A model generated the notes under the pieces. The model did not search any database. It worked only from the letters and a program-made list of their open reading frames with translations, and was not told the DNA's origin. Positions 48,212-59,219 of a stretch of 64,000 nt of DNA are shown here, one piece after another. Positions within the stretch are counted from its first letter, which is position 1, and each line of letters begins with the position of its first letter. The stretch is from Corythoichthys intestinalis (Eukaryota; Chordata; Actinopteri; Syngnathiformes; Syngnathidae): positions 55,370,001 through 55,434,000 of the forward strand of contig NC_080402.1 of NCBI RefSeq assembly GCF_030265065.1. Direction: 5' to 3'. The position numbers and the translations under genes were made by a program.

Positions 48212-48502
48212 ATATGGGTGCTTTATTGTTGCGTTACCGGGTGCAACAGCGTCTCCTACGACAAAAAAAGGGGTGAGGAAAAATGGACTCACTTTTCACC
48301 GTTTTCCTGCATGGAGGACCAAATATCAGATCACGAAGGTACGACGGATGGCTGGATTGCAGCGGTTCGTCGGAAAAGCATTTCTTATGATCATATTTCT
48401 GCTGGAATGAGAGTGTGTTCCTGTCATCTCTACTCTTGTAAGTTGAACGATTTATCCACTTTTGGTTTCAATACGTTTTTGTTTTTTTACGCCGTTGTGT
48501 AA
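48212..48502 (+). pseudogene. THAP-type exon in the left arm
   Basis: Reads YCCVTGCNSVSYDKKRG, then in a shifted frame W-IAAVRRKSISYDHISAGM and RVCSCHLYS. Compared with the right-arm copy, an extra T near the start codon (GCTTTATTG against GCTTATTG) removes the initiator Met from the frame. Both copies need one further frame change after the TKYQ/DQIS position, so both are inactive. Confidence 0.6.
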
Positions 48503-48751
48503 ATCTGCCTCGGTAGCAATGCTCGCCTACTACGACTCCCCTACCTGTTGTGTTCCTAGGTAAACCTGCTGACAACACATCCCGATTGGTCACCATCTCT
48601 CTTCTTGGATCATTTGACAAAGAAAATTTGTTCAATGGAGTGGTTCCATTTGTCCTGTGTCGGACTCAAACAAGCCCCTGCAGCAGACGCCATCTGGGTC
48701 TGCCCTTCTCGTCGATGAACTGCGGGCTTTTAACTTGTGAAACTGCAATAA

Positions 48752-49464
48752 CTTTAATGCACATATTTATTCTGCCTGGCTCTTTAACTATGGCCAGTGA
48801 CTTTTTTTTTATTTTATTTTTTTAACCACTTTGACAAAGACACCTTTCATTGTAATGTTGAATTTATATATTCTATTATTATTTTTAAATTATAATATTC
48901 TTATTTGCACTTATGTAGACTTTAGACTGTCAATTCAAATAGTGTTGGAAAAGTTGCAATACCTAAAATAGAAATGCAAGAACTGTAAAGTACATATTTA
49001 TACACCTTTATTTACCTAAGGCCACTGGATGTTTTTTAACTGCTTTGAAAAATACAGGTTTTGTTGTGATCTTGTATTTATATAGTATATAGCTTTTTAT
49101 AATGTATTATGTATTATAATATTTGCTGCCCCCTGCCAGAGTGTGGGCCATTTTGTACTAAAATGATTTTAAACTGTCAGTTCAAATACTGTGTTGGAGA
49201 CTAGTACTTGCAATACTTAAAATGGAAATGCAAGAACTTTAAAGCACATATTTATCCTGTCTGGCAATTTACCCAAGGCCAGTAAATAGTGTTTTAAACT
49301 GCTTTGACAAAGACACGTTTATTGTGATCTTGTATTTGTGTATTACTTATAATTATATAATATTTGCTGCCACCGTCAGAGGGTGGGCCTTGTTTGCACT
49401 TATTTAAAGATTTTAAACTGTCAATTCAAATATCGTATTGGAGAAATTGCATTACTTGAAATAA
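48752..49464 (+). repeat. Three tandem units of ~235-250 bp inside the fold-back element
   Basis: Units start near 48752, 48982 and 49232. Each has GCACATATTTAT or GTACATATTTAT, a GGCCAGT/GGCCACT word, CTGCTTTGACAAAGACAC-like and CTGTCAATTCAAAT-like segments in the same order, ending AAATGCAAG. Units differ by substitutions and small indels. Confidence 0.8.
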
Positions 49465-49833
49465 ATCTATTGCAACTTATCAGTCCCAGTTCTTGTCTAC
49501 AACACTGTCCAAAAATTGTCAATGCATATTCCAAATAGAATAACAAAATTAAGTCACCTGACTTTGTAATTATTACACCTGTTTATTATGAAGACCTGAA
49601 GTAAACAACAAGCAGTTACAGTTTGTCAAGAAGTTGTTCAAGTCATGTTTTGGTATTCATATTTTATTGACTTTTCATAACACTTGGGATCGTGTTTGTA
49701 AGAGCAGAGCAAAGTGAAGTTTCAGCGTGCACTCTTCGCCTTTCCAACCTCTCAACGCTCCGATGTGGTGCGCTTGACCTCAGAATAACCCAAGAAGAGA
49801 TATGGTGACCAATCGGGATGTGTTGTCAGCATT

Positions 49834-50201
49834 TCATATGCAGGTTTTCCTAGTAACACAACAGGTAGGTGATGAGGAGGAGTAGGTTAGCATTGCTACC
49901 GAGGCAGATTTACACAACAGTAAAGAAAAAAACAAAAAACGTATTGAAACCAAAACGGATAAATCGTTCAACTTACAAGAGTAGAGATGAGGGGAATACA
50001 CTCTCATTCCAGCAGAAATATGATCATAAGAAATGCTTTTCCGACGAACCGCTGCAATCCAGCCATCCGTCGTACCTTCGTGATCTGATATTTGGTCCTC
50101 CATGCAGGAAAACGGTGAAAAGTGAGTCCATTTTTCCTAACCCCTTTTTTTTTGTCGTAGGAGACGCTGTTGCACCCGGTAACGCAACAATAAGCACCCA
50201 T
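49834..50201 (-). pseudogene. THAP-type exon in the right arm
   Basis: Starts MGAYCCVTGCNSVSYDKKKG, then LTFHRFPAWRTKYQ; after a frame change GWIAAVRRKSISYDHISAGM and RVYSPHLYS. Cys-x4-Cys and Phe-Pro are intact; the Cys-x2-His site is present in the left-arm copy (RVCSCHL) but altered here (RVYSPHL). Mirror image of the exon at 48212. Confidence 0.6.
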
Positions 50202-50340
50202 ATTTTCTTTCTAAAACACCGAAAGAGTTAGCTTAGCACTACCACACGTTACAATCCGCATTGACTCTGCCGGCCCGGAAGTGAATTATATTGCCAGCAT
50301 GGAGGCGGGTCCAAACAATGACGTAGTACGTCCCATTCCC

Positions 50341-50500
50341 TATTATGAGTGATGCTGCCACTCAAACTGATCAAAGCACGTCCAATGCAATTCATTCAAT
50401 GCAACACAAATGTCCCAACCCCATTGATAAAGCAATAAATTCTCATCGCCGGAATGGCATACATGTGAAGTCAAAATCCATTTTAGGGGACTCCCTCTGA
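50341..50500 (+). pseudogene. THAP gene of the Kolobok-like element, 3' part beyond the insertion
   Basis: After the fold-back element the frame of the left part resumes: MSDAATQTDQSTSNAIHSMQ, then HKCPNPIDKAINSHRRNGIH and a stop near 50498. With the left part ending AVCVQYSA the joined reading is continuous, which supports insertion into a coding exon. The DAATQTD word is the kind of linker seen in TE-encoded THAP proteins. Confidence 0.55.
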
Positions 50501-50558
50501 AAGCTCATCGCGTGAATGGCAAGAGTGCCAAACAGTAATCAGAGAAAAGGGTGGCTAC

Positions 50559-51226
50559 TGTTGGGAATAATTCATACCTTAGAATATTACGCAATAATTA
50601 CCTGACTCCGTTTCAGTGTTATATAAGTTTTACCTTATCACCAAACACTCTTCCAACAATTACGCGTATTCGTTCTGAAAAGAAAGGCGTCAGGAAGCCG
50701 GCATTTTCACACACGAGTGGATTTATTCCTAACAAGTAAATCTAATACAGCCCTTGGGTCTCTGGTCCCTCTCAGTACAGCCTCGTACTTCCCTGTGTCT
50801 ATCAGGAGAAGCACACACCCCGAGTTGCCCAAGAATGATTCATACTACACAATATGCAAATACATGTTCCTATCGACTATTGATTGGCTATGTGATATCT
50901 GCAATTAGTCTTAGCTTGCTCTGATTGGTTTAAATTCCTCTGCAGGATGGCGGGGTCTTCTCTCTTTATCTCCGGGGGGTCCCTCTCAGTATGCGGGACA
51001 GCCGGGTTGTTTTACCCGCCTTTTGACACAAAAGAGAGCGGCTGCCCCCCTTCCTGTGATTGACTGTGGGCTTGTTCTGCAAGTCCTGTAATTGTGCCTT
51101 CGCACACATCTGTTATGTTATTTCCTGGAACTTGTATGAATGCCTCTGCCATTACATTTGACTGTCAATTAATGTTAGACATGTTAAAACACTGTTTTCT
51201 CTTGTTATGAAATTATTGCACCTTCA
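50559..51226. mobile_element. Possible solo LTR, 668 bp (fossil)
   Basis: Begins TG and ends CA, flanked by CTAC (50555-50558 and 51227-51230). The interior has two CCAAT-like ATTGG words and a TTTAAATT box, as in a U3 region. No internal coding part is present. It lies in the Kolobok-like element, so is younger than it. Family not assigned. Confidence 0.35.
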
Positions 51227-51694
51227 CTACTTTGAAGATACTAGAATATCACACGTTTTTAGTTATTTCACCTTTTTTCTAAGTACACAATACACACGTG
51301 TGCATTTGTAGCAAGTTATAACAGAATTCACCGGCGGAAATTATGTTGGCACGTTGTGTGGTTGGGGGTACTTTGTGAAGGGAACAGCTGAAAATAACTG
51401 TTACCTTCCGCGGGTCGCATGCCAGACAGACATTGCTATTTCTTGCAGCCTAAATGTCAATAAAACAACGCGGATTAGCTCCGTGGTTTGATACTCCGCA
51501 TCCTTCCCTAGCTCGCCACACATTCATAGTTTTATTGCCTTCAGTGAGAGTTTATAATGTCAATGGTCAAGAAAATAAAAAGGCACGAATGCCAATGTGT
51601 TTTGGCCTGTACTGTATGTAAAGCATACGACAGCTCTGGATGCTAACAATCTACACAATTATATTGGAATGAGTTTGATGACGCAATAACTCAC

Positions 51695-51939
51695 CTTGAA
51701 GATCTGCTGACAAAAACCTGAGTTCTCGACATCATACGCTCTCTCGCTCCGTTGTCATCGAGATGCACTTGCCGCAAGTACACCAGAAGTTTAGCCCAAC
51801 TCTTGCCTCATCAGGTATTTCTTGCTCTGCATTTCGCCTTTGCTGCTCGTCATGTGAACGACCGACAGTGCTGTCCTGCTCTTCACTTTTCCGCTCTGGT
51901 TCAAATTGGAAGGGACGAACTGACGAGATGTTGCTAATG
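51695..51939 (-). pseudogene. QFEP / CxCGxC (P2X7-type domain) exon of the Kolobok-like element
   Basis: Reads SSVRPFQFEPERKSEEQDST, then DEARVGLNFWCTCGKCISMT and TERESV, one TGA, CRELRFLSADLQ, ending at a good donor CAAG|GTGAGT. From memory this fits the fish family with YxFEP, RLGNTDWCTCGxC and ESxCCxE(I), related to the zinc-binding C-terminal domain of P2X7 receptors. The TGA stands where the first Cys of the CC pair is expected. The exon's 5' side is cut by the hAT at 51940. The counterpart is at 7852-8088. Confidence 0.6.
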
Positions 51940-52407
51940 CAGTACTTCTCAAATAGTGGGGCGCGCCCCCCTGGGGGGGCGCAGAGCGATGCCAGGGGGG
52001 GGCGCATGTGACCTCGGGGAATATGTTTTTTTTTTCTCCTTTTTTTTTTTTTTTTTGCCGTACTGGAATAAAGTGTACTTGCACATCCACTCAGTGGGTG
52101 GCAGTGGCGCTCTCCTTTTCAGAGTGCGCGCAGTATTTATGAACTAAGGAAGAGCACTCAGCACACACAGAAAACAGATATGAAGAGCAGTGCTCCGCCG
52201 CCGTTTTCGAAAGCCGTATTCCGACCGGACTAACTCACGCAGCGACCCACTGTCTTGTCCGGTTCTCACGTCGCCGCCCGAAAAGTGCCATTTTCGGCTT
52301 GGAATCGTCACGACGACCGCCCTCACCTACGGTTCTACCTCGGCCGCTGAGAATGCGTTTTTTTCGTGCCGTTTGCCTTTTAGTTTTGACTTTTACTACA
52401 GTGGGTA

Positions 52408-52570
52408 ATGAGGAAAGACCACTGTTTACTGTGTCTAAAAATAATTATAGCGGACAGCCAGAAGCCAAAACAATTAAGACGCCACTTGAAGACATTAGAC
52501 CCCAATCTCATTGATAAGCCGCTTGATTGTTTTTCAGCGAAAACGGCCGAATATTTCCAACAATCGTTGT
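52408..52570 (+). pseudogene. BED-type zinc finger of a hAT transposase, N-terminal remnant
   Basis: Reads DHCLLCLKIIIADSQKPKQL, then RRHLKTLDPNLIDKPLDCFS. Cys-x2-Cys with RRHL and the following H/P-x-x-x-x-DKP pattern resembles ZBED5/FAM200-type transposases (LKRHLETKHPNFKDKP). The second zinc His position reads Leu-Asp, so the finger is degraded. The remainder of the transposase is lost. Confidence 0.6.
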
Positions 52571-52914
52571 TTTGTCAGTGTAATATCAGTAAACCCATTA
52601 GCATTGTTAGCATGCTCATTGCAAGATAACTCCACACCATTGCAAAGGAGGTACAAAAATAGAAACTGTCCTTCTGTCCAAGGACGCTTTTTTTTTATTC
52701 TTTTATTCAGTTTTGTTTTTTCGGTCAATTTTTTTTTTGGCATATTGTCGTCATGATTGAATGTTTCTAATCAATTTTAATTTGTTATTATTTACTGATT
52801 TTATTACATTTTATTTTTCTGTATCAAATGGTAAAAAATGTTCCTTGAGTGTATTTTTTAATTTGGATGGGACTTTTTTTTTTTTTTTATTCAGGCAAAC
52901 TGATGCGCGTCAAG

Positions 52915-54398
52915 TAGGAGTGGGAACCTCAGGGCACCTCACGATACGATACGATTCGCGATACAAGGCTCACGATAACGATTATATCACGATACAGCGA
53001 TTATCGATATATTGGTCAGAAATTGGATACATGACATTATACGATACAACTGTTGAAACGAGAAAAAAAAAAAAAAAATATTTAAAAATAGAAAAAATAC
53101 TGTTTAAGTCCTTTATTAAACAGTGACACCTTTTCTGTCCAACATTGCTGTAAAATATAAATCTACCGCAAATTGTGCCCCTGCACATATAGAGGAAACC
53201 AACCACGACCACTGATATCGCTTGGAGAGATCATGATGAATGGCACCCTTAATTTCTTTAAAGTTTTAAATCTTTAAAAAAATAAATAAATAAAAAGTGC
53301 CGTATGTGTCAGCAGTTGAGCTTGGAGTGGGGCAATGATAAAATTGGTGGGTCTTTTCTTCGTAGATGAACTTTGTTGCTTGGTTTGAGCACTTCCGCTA
53401 TCTACTTCAGCATTTAAGATGTCAGACTTGCTCAGTCACAGTCTTCCTCACCTTAAAAACAACCAAATAAAACAAAAAATATTAGCTACTTCAAAGCGTT
53501 TGAGTTGAAATCCTGATTTTTTTTTTTGTGTTGGTAGTATTGAATTTAAAAAATTATGAATTGAATGTATAGAAATTAAACATTCAATAATTACCTATTT
53601 TTAATATGTAGGCTACATCAATAATTACCTATTTTTAATATGTAGGCTACATTAATTATCATGCACATCACTTTATATAACTTGGAACCTATTCAAACCA
53701 TTTTTATAGCTTATTGTATCAAAATGATAGTAATAACAGTTTGTGTAGTAAACTAGATGGAAATTGGTTCTCAAATAAATCGGTAAATTCATGTGGGCTT
53801 GTTCGATATTCATTTTCATCCAGTTTAGGGTCCTGGTTTATTTTATATCATTCAACACCAAATGTCATCAAAATAATACATGTAAATTAAAAAGTCAATT
53901 ACATTGCAAAACTTTCTTACCTCAAGTGATGAAAGCGAAGCTCACAAACTCCAGTGTCCACTACGTCACCAGCTCCCAGTGAAACTTATTTTTCTTAGAC
54001 AATTCTTGCATACAGCAAAGTCCTTGTTCACCTTACTTCCTTTCTTGTTGGTGTAAAATCTAAAGTGTGTCCCCATGTGTGATTTGTAGCAATATTTTTC
54101 TCATTTTTTCCTCCACCGTTCTCACAGAGCTTTTTTATTTTTTCAACCAACTTGGAGCGTCCTTTCTTCTTCTCTAGACAACTTGTGCGCACTTTACCCT
54201 CACGGCCACTCCCGCGCGCCCCTAGTGGACCGCCAAGGAATTGCTCAACAAACATTGAGCAGTTTACAGCATCCATACTCCATTGTATGGCCAATATGTT
54301 AAATAAAAGTATCGATTCTTGGCGGGAGCATATCGATAACCCATCGGGTTGCAAAATATCGCGATATATCGCTGTATCGAGATATTGTCACACTCTTA
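52915..54398. mobile_element. hAT non-autonomous element nested in a hAT (1484 bp)
   Basis: Perfect eight-base duplications GCGTCAAG at 52907-52914 and 54399-54406. Ends TAGGAGTGGGAACCTCAGGG and, inverted, TAAGAGTGTGACAATATCTC, with CGATACG/CGATATATCG-rich subterminal stretches. Same family as the element around 13889. It includes a short tandem duplication at 53584-53653. No coding region. Confidence 0.88.
53584..53653. repeat. Tandem duplication, ~36 bp unit, two copies
   Basis: AATAATTACCTATTTTTAAT followed by ATGTAGGCTACAT occurs twice in direct succession, differing at one base. Local slippage within the hAT. Confidence 0.88.
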
Positions 54399-54674
54399 GC
54401 GTCAAGTCTTCTCTGTTACAAACAAAACAATGTTAATAAAGTTATACTTTATTATAAGTTGATCTATGTTACTTTTTTTCTTTATTAGGAAAAAAGGACA
54501 CAATGTTAGGCAGATGCGTATTTATAATGGTAATTTTATAGACAAATTATACTATTACAGTGGTGGCAGAGAGTTTGGGGGGGCGCGAAACATTTACGTC
54601 TTCCTTGGGGGGGCGTAACAGAAAATAATTGAGAAGCACTGTGCTAATGAATGACACGCTGAAGTCCGGCAGCG

Positions 54675-54735
54675 GGATTTGTGACGTCACAGCACTGCGA
54701 CGTCAACAACCATGGCGAACAATCAGTTAAAATAA
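54675..54735 (-). promoter_or_regulatory. CRE-rich promoter-like segment at the right end of the Kolobok-like element
   Basis: TGACGTCA (complete CRE palindrome) and GACGTCAACAACC lie close together in a CpG-rich patch, just upstream, on the minus strand, of the QFEP protein exon. Position and strand fit a promoter for that gene. Confidence 0.35.
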
Positions 54736-54853
54736 TTTTACAAATTTTATTAAAACGAAAACATTAACAGGGATTTAATGTCAAATTATTATAACTCATA
54801 CTAAGATGTATCTTTTAAGAATTACTTGTCTTAAAACTAGAGGATCACTTTAA

Positions 54854-56223
54854 AATAACGAGCATGATCAGAAAGTGTAAAAATATATGATTAAAATGTG
54901 CAATAAAAACGATTCTATTAGTGCTTATGTATTATTTACTGTGCCACTGCTGAAATGCGATGTAATAACTTGGTTTGCGTAGCATTGAGGTGTACTATAT
55001 AAAGCATTATTGGAGGATTTAGGTCTGAAGTTAAAATATTGTCCTTTGTGGTTAATCTGATATTGTTGTTTGGTAAACACAAAATGAGGGTCTCAACGTC
55101 CACACCATATTTTCGGCTATTTCTTTTACAATTCAATTCTTACGTAAATACCCTTAAGCACATGAATAACAACAACAAAAAAGTATTTGTACACAGCAAT
55201 ATCTCAAGAAGTTGTCTTTAATTGACCCTTGGGGTTGGGTATATAAGTGTATTTTTTTGGTTTTGTTTAGTGAACAATTTAATTGCCTTATGGTTCAAAA
55301 TAGTTCTGCCACGTCTAGTAGTGTATACAATGTGCCTCCTTTATTTTTGTTTGTTTTTCATGTGTGCATGTTTTGAGTGTTTCTTTGACTGTAATGCACA
55401 CACTGCAATATAACCTCTTAATCAGATATTTTTTTCTGATAGCTAGTCAACTAGTTTTCAACATCTTGTTTTGGGTGTTAGACTAGTTAACAGATTAATG
55501 CCATTCCAAACGATTACCACGGATTATGTAGTAGTCATTTTATATCTGGTAAGATGCATTTAATATATATTTAGAGGGTTTTGGGCTGACAAACACAATT
55601 AAGATCATTGCGAGGCTAATCGCCGACAACATACAGTTTCAAATTCAAGATGCTTATTTCTTCCACCATCATTACATTTTGAATATTATTTAGCTGGTAC
55701 CAAGTGAAAGAAGCTGGCCTCGTCTACGGATCATCAGTTAAACAGGTGTGTCCAAACCTCTTGCAAAGGAGGCCAGATTTGGTGTGGTAAAAATGCGGGG
55801 GGCTACCTTGTCTGATTTATATATAACAATATATTTAAACACATTTTAGCAAGCCCTTCTGTGTGTCACATTTACTTTATTTTTTTTCATTAATTCATAA
55901 TTTCAACAATCTCGCCTTTGTGGCATTCTCTTTCGACACTCGGGCTCTTGCGAAATACTGCTGCTGTGAAATTAAACTAGCTTCAAGTTGCTATAATTTC
56001 TCGCTGCGTATCTTCCCTGTGATGTTGTTGTACATGTCAGCGTGTCTTGTTCGGTAATATTATCGCGTCACATCGAACTCTTTGAAAACAGCGACTGTCT
56101 CGTTGCAAATGAGGCAGATACAGTTGTTGCGTGTTTTATTGAAGAAATAGTCCAATATCCACCTATCCTTGAAGCGTCGGCCATCGCAGTCAAGTTTTTT
56201 TTTTTTTTTTGATTGTCGCCATA
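54854..56223. other. AT-rich stretch without recognised gene
   Basis: Short open frames without motifs. Near 55746 CAGGTGTGTCCAAACCTCTT resembles the tip of a common fish hAT-type repeat. A T tract is at 56194-56209. Nothing else is seen. Confidence 0.4.
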
Positions 56224-56496
56224 TTAGAAACCACACAGGGTAATGTTGCTTAGAGTGCTGCTCTTAATGTTTTTCAAAGTTTCGTGAGAATAGGCCGAGT
56301 TTCTGTGGAAAAGATAGTTGTAGATATCAGGGTAGCAGATGTCAGGCAGACAGGGCGAAGACAGCGGGTCGAAAAATATCGATTTAGGTATCAAATATGG
56401 ATCTGGCGAATGGATAGACTGAAGCTTTTCCACATAACGCCTTTTATGCAACGCATCCAATGAGTTTACAGCGTCTGAAAGCACCGGGGCTTCCAT
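56224..56496 (-). pseudogene. N-terminal exon of an unknown multi-copy fish protein
   Basis: Reads MEAPVLSDAVNSLDALHKRR, then SPDPYLIPKSIFFDPLSSPC, LPDICYPDIYNYLFHRNSAY and SHETLKNIKS. From memory, fish genomes hold many copies of proteins with PDPYxIPxSxF, LPDICYPDIYNYL and LKAYKSLEAYxxFVSGWV; here the last part reads LKNIKSSTLSNITLCGF and stops, so this copy is decayed. These proteins are probably transposon-encoded. Function not known to me. Confidence 0.5.
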
Positions 56497-56609
56497 GAAT
56501 TGCACTATAAATTGCACGACGAATTGAAACCATTGAGAATACGGATAACAAAGACAGACAATATGGTGGCCGGATACAGCGACGCGTCATTCTGTAACGT
56601 TGGTGAGTA

Positions 56610-59140
56610 GGGTCTATAGAAATGATCCCTAAAAGTATAGTCTTGCCTCATTTGCGAGAACACTATTTTCACTTAGAGGGCGCGCTGACAATGAAATGTA
56701 TTCAAACCTCATTACACAGTCAGATAATTTGACTTATTTCTATTAAATTTACACTGAAATCATGAAAATTTAACAACTATCTATTAGGAGATTTACATGG
56801 TAATTTTAGAGTGCAATTGTGTAGCATGGTTTGTGATTGTTCAAATAAAAAGTAGAATAAGGTGGCCTATAAATCACATATATTTGCTGCTATTTAACTC
56901 CACAATTATATAGATTTCACATAATACCGTATCCACTCTGATCATATTCCTTCAATGGCTGCTCCAAAACAAACCTGCGAACATTCACCAATGGCCAAGA
57001 ACCTAGTATGATCAAAATCAATGTTCAATGTCAGTTTCATGCTCAGGAATAAATATCACTTCTTTTCTTCATGGTTAGCAAGACCAACCACTTTTGAAAT
57101 ACATTTCTCAAGTCACAAATTACAGACTCGTTCCTTGGAAGTATAGTCTTAGCTCATCATTGGTCGACGACAGCAAGTCATATGTGAGAACACTATTTTC
57201 ACTCAGAGGGCGCGTATACGATGACATTTATTCAAACCTCATTACACGATCAGATAATTTGACTGAGTTGTAGTAGAATTACACTGAAATCATGGGAATT
57301 TAACTAGTAACTTAAAGGAGGTTTGCGTGGTGGTTATGCAGTGCAATTTTGTACTTTTGTGGTGTTGCATATTGTGACTGATAAAAAGTAAAATTAAGTT
57401 GCACTGTAAAGCTTGTATATTTACCACTAGGGGTACACAAAAATCTAGGTTCGGTACGTACCTCAGTTTTGAGGTCACTATTCGGTTCATTTTCGTACAG
57501 TAAGAAAACAAAATGCAAAATATAAATGTGCTAGTTTTTTATTACACACTTTTGTGCTTTCAACAATAGGAACATTAGCCAATACAAAACTAGAATTCTG
57601 CTCAAAAAGTAGCAGGTATTTAAAGATAATGCAACAACAATTTGCCTTTCAGACCCGGCGTTTGGTCAGCTTTCTTTCTGAAAGAAAGAGGGAAAAAGAA
57701 GTCCTGTGCTAAAGAGAAGAGCAATCACAATGACAAAGATTTTAACATGTATTTTACAAATGCAATGCCTCAATAAAACATTTTTTTCTCATGAACGGTT
57801 TTCAAAAGCTCTAGTGGCTTCCTGGAAAGTCAATTACATACAATGACACTTTTCAGCCACCGGGGGGCGGCGCCCTATAACTTCGCATACGTAACAAAGT
57901 ACAATATACACGTATATTGAACTTTTCCGAGAACCCAACCAAACAATTACGTTGATTTCACATTACACGGTAACCACTCTGATCATATTCCTTCCATCAC
58001 TGCTCCTTAACAAAGCTGCGAACGTTCATCAATGGCAGAGAACCTATGAACAGAGTCATTATTCAATGCCAGCTTCACGCTCAGGAAGGAATATCACCTC
58101 TCTTCATCGTGGTTAGTGAGACCAATCACTTTAGAAACACATTTCTCAAGTTAAGAACTATAGAAATGATCCCTGAAAGTATAGTCTTGCCTGATCAGTG
58201 GGCGACGACGGCAAGTCATCTGTGAGAATACTATTTTCACGCAGAGGGCACGCTGACAATGACATTTATTCAAACGTCATTACACGATCAGATAATTTCA
58301 CTTATTTCTAGTAGATTTACACAACAAGTAACTTTTAGGAGGTTTGCGTCGTGTTTTTGCAGTGCAATTTTGTATTTTTGTGCGGTAGCATGTTGTGACT
58401 GTTTGAAAAGTAAAAGTGCACTGTAAAGCACGTATATTTACTACTGTTTAACCCAGGGGTCAGCAACCCGCGGCTCTAGAGCTGCATGTGGCTCTTTAGC
58501 GATGCTCTAGTGGCTTCCTGGAATGTCAGTTACATACAATTACACTTTTCAGCCACCAGGGGGCAGGGCCCTATAACTTCCCATATGTAACAAGGTGCAT
58601 TATACACATCTATTGAACTTTTCCGAGAATCCAACCAAACAACTACATTGATTTCACATTATACAGTAACCATTCTGATCATATTCCTTCCATCACTGCT
58701 CCTTAACGAAGCTGCGAACGTTCATCAATGGCAGAGAACCTATGACCAGCATCATTATTCAGTGCCAGCTTCACGCTCTGGAAGGAATATTACCTCTCTT
58801 CATCGGGGCTAGCGAGACCAATCACTTTAGAAACACATTCCTCAAGTCAAGAACTATAGAAACGATCCCTGAAAGTATAGTCCTGCCTGATCATTGGTCG
58901 ACGACGGCAAGTCATCTGTGAGAATACTATTTTCACTCAGAGGGCACGCACGCTGACAATGACATTTATTCAAACCTCATTACATGATCAGATAATTTCA
59001 CTTATTTCTAGTAGAGTTCCACTGAAATCAAGGGAATTTAACCTGTAACTTTAAGGAGGTTTGCATTGTTTTTGCAGTGCAATTCTGTATTTTTGTGCTG
59101 TAGCGTGTTAGTGATTGTTTAAATAAAAAGCACAATACAG
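56610..59140 (+). repeat. Diverged repeat array, four copies of a ~500-690 bp unit
   Basis: A segment with ATCCCTGAAAGTATAGTCTT, ACTATTTTCACTCAGAGGGC and TCATTACACGATCAGATAAT recurs near 56615, 57135, 58165 and 58860. A second segment with CTCTGATCATATTCCTTC and ATCAATGGCAGAGAACCTAT precedes the last three (56935, 57965, 58660). The two best copies are 695 bp apart and also share TCTAGTGGCTTCCTGGAA. A fifth copy is at 63600. Possibly derived from a hAT: CAGGGGTCAGCAACCCGCGG at 58454 is a hAT tip. Confidence 0.7.
57429..57740 (+). mobile_element. hAT left-end fragment
   Basis: TAGGGGTACACAAAAATCTA is followed by TTCGGTTCATTTTCGTACAG and GAAAACAAAATGCAAAATAT, wording I know from the 5' ends of fish hAT elements. 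No right end or duplication. Lies between two units of the repeat array. Confidence 0.5.
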
Positions 59141-59219
59141 CATAGGTGGAGTTTTAATTTGGGGGGGGGGGCACACAACATGTTGATGACCCCAAAACGC
59201 AGTGTCAGCAATAACATTA

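Larger units (their letters stand above)
48075..50340. mobile_element. Fold-back element with THAP exon in both ~530 bp inverted arms (2266 bp)
   Basis: Left arm 48075-48608 and right arm 49789-50340 are inverted copies (GGGAATGGGACGTACTACGT at each tip). Flanks TATA (48071-48074) and TATT (50341-50344) could be an imperfect four-base duplication. Each arm has a THAP-type first exon starting about 110 bp from the tip. The middle has three tandem ~240 bp units. A P/Kolobok-type relative is suspected from the THAP exon; class unproven. Confidence 0.7.
51940..54641 (+). mobile_element. hAT element with BED-finger fragment (2702 bp)
   Basis: Perfect eight-base duplications TGCTAATG at 51932-51939 and 54642-54649. 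Ends CAGTACTTCTCAAATAGTGG and, inverted, CAGTGCTTCTCAATTATTTT, with G-rich GGGGGGGCGC just inside each end, as in Charlie-like hATs. A second hAT is inserted at 52915-54398. Confidence 0.9.
47336..54849 (+). mobile_element. Kolobok-like transposon with two convergent genes and nested insertions (7.5 kb)
   Basis: TTAA duplications at 47332-47335 and 54850-54853; ends AGTGATCCTCGATTTTAAAG and, inverted, AGTGATCCTCTAGTTTTAAG. The left gene is a plus-strand THAP protein (47583); the right gene, on the minus strand, is a QFEP/CxCGxC protein (51695-51939). Later insertions are a fold-back THAP element (48075-50340), a possible solo LTR (50559-51226), and a hAT (51940-54641) with another hAT inside. 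Without them the core is about 1.9 kb. No catalytic domain is recognised. Confidence 0.75.

Noticed and set aside
52144-52410. Overlapping frames on both strands near 52.2 kb
   Set aside because: GC-rich 5' region of the hAT; only the BED-finger piece from 52408 has family motifs.
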